Of a stretch of 8,013 nt of DNA, positions 6,296 through 8,013 are shown one piece after another. The first letter of the stretch is position 1; each line of letters starts with the position of its first letter. Under the pieces are notes generated by a model. The model saw only the letters and a program-made list of their open reading frames with translations. It made no database searches and was not told the origin of the DNA. Where the stretch lies: the NCBI GenBank assembly GCA_021819225.1, contig JAKARU010000031.1:1-8013 (forward strand), in the 5' to 3' direction. The position numbers were made by a program, and so were the translations under genes. This stretch comes from Thermoplasmata archaeon. Lineage in GTDB: Archaea; Thermoplasmatota; Thermoplasmata; Thermoplasmatales; Thermoplasmataceae.

Positions 6296-6910
6296 GCAGA
6301 GCAGTTCGCATCCATAATCAAGACCTCTGATGCGGAAAGGGACAGGAAAATCAGGGACTGGAAAAAGCAGGAGGCCCATGTGAGGAAGTGGTCCAGGATA
6401 TACGTGGAGGTTAGGGTGCTTGCAGAGGGGGGATTGCGTGTTTCAGAGCTTGCAAGGGCCAATCTGGTGGATATTTCATCCCATGGCATGTTTGTGCGCT
6501 CCTCGAAGAATGAGGCAAACAGGAACGTTGCATTCTCCGACCTTACCATGAACGCCATCAGGGAATACATAGCGAAGTACAGGATAAGTTCAGACAGCCA
6601 TGCATTTCTTACCGGGGACAAGGGCAGAACCACACCATAACTTATATCACAGGAGATCAAGGAGTGCGGAAGAAGATCGGGTGTGCCTGAACTCCATCCA
6701 CATGCACTCAGGCATTTCTGCGCCACAAACCTGCTTAAAGGCGGGCTGGACTTAAGGAAGGTCCAAGTCTATCTTGGACACAAGGACATATCGTCCACGG
6801 TGATTTACACCCACATACGTACGGAAGACGTGCAGGACGAGGTTTACAAAATGTACAGGAGGGTGCAAATCCCCGGATTTTTTCTATTAGAAGCGGAGGC
6901 AGCAATATGA
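6287..6910 (+). pseudogene. XerA-like tyrosine integrase, N-terminal truncation and in-frame stop
   Basis: In one frame the sequence runs from KIPAEQFASIIKTSDAERDR through LAEGGLRVSEL (box I arginine), RSSKNEANRNVAF (hairpin lysine), a TAA stop at 6638-6640, then without frame change HPHALRHFCATN (box II H-x-x-R), YLGHKDISSTVIYTH (box III GH and nucleophile tyrosine) and a tail ending at 6910. All six catalytic residues are present. The N-terminal SAM-like domain is absent, lost at the junction with the minus-strand recombinase. Starts at GTG 6380 and GTG 6683 would give only fragments. It ends 48 bases from the tRNA-Trp 3' end, the position expected of the integrase of an element inserted there. 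Either the TAA inactivates it or it is read through; the simpler reading is a dead gene. Confidence 0.8.
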
Positions 6911-6950
6911 AGGGAAAAATGGAAGAATTGATCGTGGTGAAAAGGGATTT

Positions 6951-6957
6951 AAAAAAA
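6951..6957 (-). terminator. T7 terminator of eL41 and tRNA-Trp
   Basis: On the minus strand seven T residues follow directly after the tRNA discriminator base, a typical archaeal tRNA terminator. It lies inside the element border, so it would have been brought in by the integrated DNA. Confidence 0.55.
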
Positions 6958-6974
6958 TGGGAGCACTGGGATTT
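6958..6974 (-). repeat. att copy within tRNA-Trp 3' end
   Basis: Identical to 4955-4971. It covers A73, the 3' acceptor strand, the T-stem 3' strand and the start of the T-loop. Integration kept the tRNA intact. Confidence 0.75.
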
Positions 6975-6992
6975 GAACCCAGATCTGCGGGT

Positions 6993-7059
6993 CTCTTCCC
7001 GGTTCATAGTTCCAGTCAATCATCACGAATCAGATGACCCAGTTCTAATCAAAACCTGA
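6993..7059 (-). ncRNA. box C/D guide RNA within the tRNA-Trp intron
   Basis: The intron holds D' (CUGA, 7033-7030) and C' (GUGAUGA, 7026-7020) three bases apart, with weaker terminal boxes C (UUGAUUA, 7052-7046) and D (AUGA, 7007-7004). Counting five bases upstream of each D box gives the targets. The D guide GACUGGA pairs with UCCAGUC at the anticodon and 5' splice site, placing methylation on C34. The D' guide GGGU pairs across CCCG of the 3' exon, placing it on position 39. Haloferax pre-tRNA-Trp introns are known to guide 2'-O-methylation at these same two positions (C34 and U39). Here position 39 is C. Confidence 0.8.
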
Positions 7060-7096
7060 CTGGAGCCCATTAGGATGCCTGATTACCCCATGCTCC

Positions 7097-7204
7097 CTAA
7101 TTCTTGTTGGCCTTTCTCTGTCTCTTTAGTCTTCTTATTCTCTTCTTTCTCCACTTCCATCGCATGTTACCGCGTTTTTTCCAGTCCCTAGAACTTCTCT
7201 TCAA
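7097..7204 (-). CDS. rpl41e: ribosomal protein eL41
   Basis: The C-terminal 22 residues begin [19 protein letters not shown], the tiny, almost wholly basic helix typical of eL41, a protein of the large subunit at the subunit interface. Two starts are possible. A TTG at 7204 has GAGGTG at 7215-7210 with five-base spacing and gives 35 residues ([13 protein letters not shown] before the core); the ATG at 7165 has no such site and gives 22. I prefer the TTG because of its Shine-Dalgarno sequence and the basic, compatible extension. The TAG stop ends at 7097, the first base of tRNA-Trp, so mRNA and tRNA overlap by one base and are presumably co-transcribed. Confidence 0.88.
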   Translation of the reverse strand: MKRSSRDWKKRGNMRWKWRKKRIRRLKRQRKANKN

Positions 7205-7299
7205 TATTTCACCTCAAGCTTGAGCAACCTGCAGATCCATAGATTTAGTTGCCTGAATCTTGCGGATATATGCTCATATGGGAGCTTATGCTCGACCAA
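7201..7299 (-). CDS. possible 32-residue leader peptide upstream of eL41
   Basis: A frame from TTG at 7299 reads [14 protein letters not shown] and ends LLKLEVKY at a TGA that overlaps the eL41 TTG start by two bases, a coupling arrangement. A TATA box centred about 27 bases upstream would make its mRNA leaderless. The product is unrecognised and could be chance; if the frame is not used, the stretch is simply the eL41 leader. Confidence 0.3.
   Translation of the reverse strand: MVEHKLPYEHISARFRQLNLWICRLLKLEVKY
7210..7215 (-). promoter_or_regulatory. Shine-Dalgarno site that decides the eL41 start
   Basis: GAGGTG on the minus strand lies five bases before TTG 7204. The later ATG lacks a comparable site, so this favours the 35-residue form. 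Confidence 0.6.
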
Positions 7300-7320
7300 C
7301 GTTGGCTGAATACCAATACA

Positions 7321-7330
7321 TATTATAAAT
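7321..7330 (-). promoter_or_regulatory. TATA box for the eL41 / tRNA-Trp transcript
   Basis: ATTTATAATA on the minus strand is the best TATA match upstream of eL41. Transcription would start near 7300, where a perfect 10-base palindrome lies (7296-7305). Between this box and 7600 I see no gene: the stretch is AT-rich spacer between two divergent promoters. Confidence 0.45.
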
Positions 7331-7600
7331 ATTTACATGCAAAACTACTGTAGATATAATAATTCAAGAATTTTCATGTATTTATGATCTTGTTCACTAG
7401 AAACAAATCAAAGTCATTCATAATGATTCCATGCTTATTCCAAGTAGTTTATCTCTAATTTATTGTCAAGTATCTTTAATCCCAAGTGCAGCCAGGAATA
7501 GGAAAGTGCGCTTATTGCAATATGCTCATAAGATCTTAAAGAAGAAATTATGCACACTAATAATAACAAAACATCCTCCATTTACAAACAAGTTAATGAA

Positions 7601-7610
7601 TCTTTATTTA
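7601..7610 (+). promoter_or_regulatory. TATA box of the 113-residue protein gene
   Basis: TCTTTATTTA is centred about 26 bases before the ATG at 7631, the spacing expected for a leaderless archaeal mRNA. This decides against the longer frame that opens at 7550, which would include the TATA box in coding sequence. Confidence 0.55.
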
Positions 7611-7630
7611 TGCTTACATACTCACATAAC

Positions 7631-7972
7631 ATGGCTGATGATATTAGAAAATACCTCGATGAGGTCATGAGGAGTCTTCCTTCAGAGGAAATGTATTTCG
7701 AATCCATCAGGGAAATTATCAAGGATCTTATCAAGGAATATATCAAGAAAAAACTGAACGAGAATCCTGATTTAAAGAAGGAACTGGCCTCCATTGTGGA
7801 GGGATTCCTGGAGGCAAAGATCATGCAGTACGATTCCATGGCAAAAATGGCCAAGATCACTGCAAAGATAGGATTCCTGAGTGCACCAGAATCTGTAAGG
7901 GATGTGGCGACAAAAGATATAATTGAAACCTTCAGGAAAGAGCTTGAGGAGATAATTCTCAGAACGCTCTGA
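7631..7972 (+). CDS. hypothetical helical protein, 113 residues
   Basis: The product begins MADDIRKYLDEVMRSLPSEE and is almost entirely predicted helix, rich in lysine, glutamate, isoleucine and leucine, with heptad-like stretches (REIIKDLIKEYIKKKLNENP and the last 25 residues). A slightly more hydrophobic section (MAKMAKITAKIGFLSAPES) lies near two thirds of its length. There are no cysteines, signal peptide or membrane segments. I do not recognise the family. An upstream ATG at 7550 would add 27 residues of low-complexity sequence and sits before the TATA box, so I chose ATG 7631. Being beside eL41 and convergent with the gene at the right edge, it looks like a resident chromosomal gene rather than part of the mobile element. 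Confidence 0.75.
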   Translation: MADDIRKYLDEVMRSLPSEEMYFESIREIIKDLIKEYIKKKLNENPDLKKELASIVEGFLEAKIMQYDSMAKMAKITAKIGFLSAPESVRDVATKDIIETFRKELEEIILRTL

Positions 7973-7975
7973 TCC

Positions 7976-8013
7976 TCACTTGAAGTCTTTTTTCACAACC
8001 TGCCTTGAATTAA
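7976..8013 (-). CDS. possible C-terminus of a gene continuing past the right edge
   Basis: On the minus strand the last bases read NSRQVVKKDFK followed by TGA at 7978-7976, three bases beyond the stop of the convergent plus-strand gene. The basic, lysine-rich ending fits a real C-terminus, but eleven codons cannot prove it. A run of six T at 7987-7992 on the plus strand could terminate the plus-strand gene. Confidence 0.3.
   Translation of the reverse strand, partial: NSRQVVKKDFK

Larger units (their letters stand above)
4955..6974. mobile_element. small integrated element in tRNA-Trp (degenerate)
   Basis: A 17-base direct repeat, identical at 4955-4971 and 6958-6974, marks the borders. The right copy is the 3' end of tRNA-Trp (discriminator base, 3' acceptor strand, T-stem strand and part of the T-loop). 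Integrases of the tyrosine recombinase family commonly use tRNA 3' ends and restore the tRNA with their own copy of the sequence. A recombinase gene ends 48 bases from the tRNA, as expected for such an element. The cargo is a set of very small genes on the plus strand. The distance between repeat copies is 2003 bases. Both recombinase copies are damaged, so mobility without help is unlikely. The original element may have been larger before deletion. Confidence 0.7.
6958..7097 (-). tRNA. tRNA-Trp (CCA anticodon) with a 67-base intron
   Basis: The acceptor stem GGGAGCA/TGCTCCC pairs fully (7097-7091 with 6965-6959) with discriminator A at 6958; no CCA is encoded. The D-arm has G18-G19 and the T-arm is CTGGG-TTCAAAT-CCCAG. 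The anticodon is CCA at 7063-7061, preceded by U33. The intron is 7059-6993, between positions 37 and 38. The fold supports this with GGG/CCC in the anticodon stem, a three-base bulge AGA at the 3' site, a four-pair middle helix with one C-A mismatch, an AGU bulge at the 5' site and a CAGGUU/AACCGG helix, i.e. a bulge-helix-bulge substrate of the archaeal splicing endonuclease. The spliced tRNA is 73 bases. The lower anticodon stem is weak (T-G and A-C at 28-42 and 27-43) and the variable loop is four bases. Confidence 0.92.

Noticed and set aside
6268..6726. Minus-strand 152-codon frame across the plus-strand recombinase
   Set aside because: The plus strand carries the recombinase motifs in this span; the minus frame looks like antisense sequence rich in serine and cysteine.
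6735..7019. Minus-strand frame covering the tRNA 3' half
   Set aside because: It crosses the structured tRNA exon and intron and the antisense of the recombinase, so it is not a gene.
1..8013. CRISPR array
   Set aside because: No regularly spaced repeats of the right size are present anywhere in the window.

Overview
The window looks archaeal, and most likely euryarchaeal of the Thermoplasmatales type. The evidence is a 22 to 35 residue ribosomal protein eL41 gene, a tRNA-Trp gene whose intron contains a box C/D guide RNA, TATA boxes about 25 bases upstream of start codons (leaderless transcripts), T-run terminators, and no encoded CCA on the tRNA. The lineage is inferred from these traits and from general protein style; no database comparison was possible.

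Left part (1-4784): probable genome-defence or accessory genes. After a gene-poor left edge with traces of a decayed reading frame, a lone plus-strand DndC-like ATP-pyrophosphatase (374-1387) faces a minus-strand three-gene operon read from 4784 to 1405. The operon encodes a winged-helix protein, a zinc-ribbon protein that appears split by a frameshift, and a 622-residue GHKL (Hsp90/MutL/MORC-type) ATPase. Stop and start signals are interlocked, so the three are probably co-translated. I know no named system with exactly this composition. DndC-like proteins normally work with other Dnd or Ssp proteins, none of which is visible here.

Middle part (about 4955-6974): a small integrated element of about 2.0 kb. 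It is bounded by a 17-base exact direct repeat: one copy is the 3' end of tRNA-Trp, the other a detached fragment at 4955-4971. Inside are a cluster of very small genes, two of them predicted single-pass membrane proteins, and two tyrosine recombinase catalytic domains joined head to head, each without its N-terminal domain. One of them also has an in-frame TAA, so the element is probably an immobile remnant.

Right part (6958-8013): core genes on the minus strand, eL41 followed directly by tRNA-Trp; the last base of the eL41 stop codon is the first base of the tRNA. The tRNA intron carries guides that fit 2'-O-methylation of C34 and position 39 of the same tRNA. A plus-strand gene for a 113-residue helical protein of unknown function has its own well-placed promoter and converges on what may be the last codons of another gene at the right edge.
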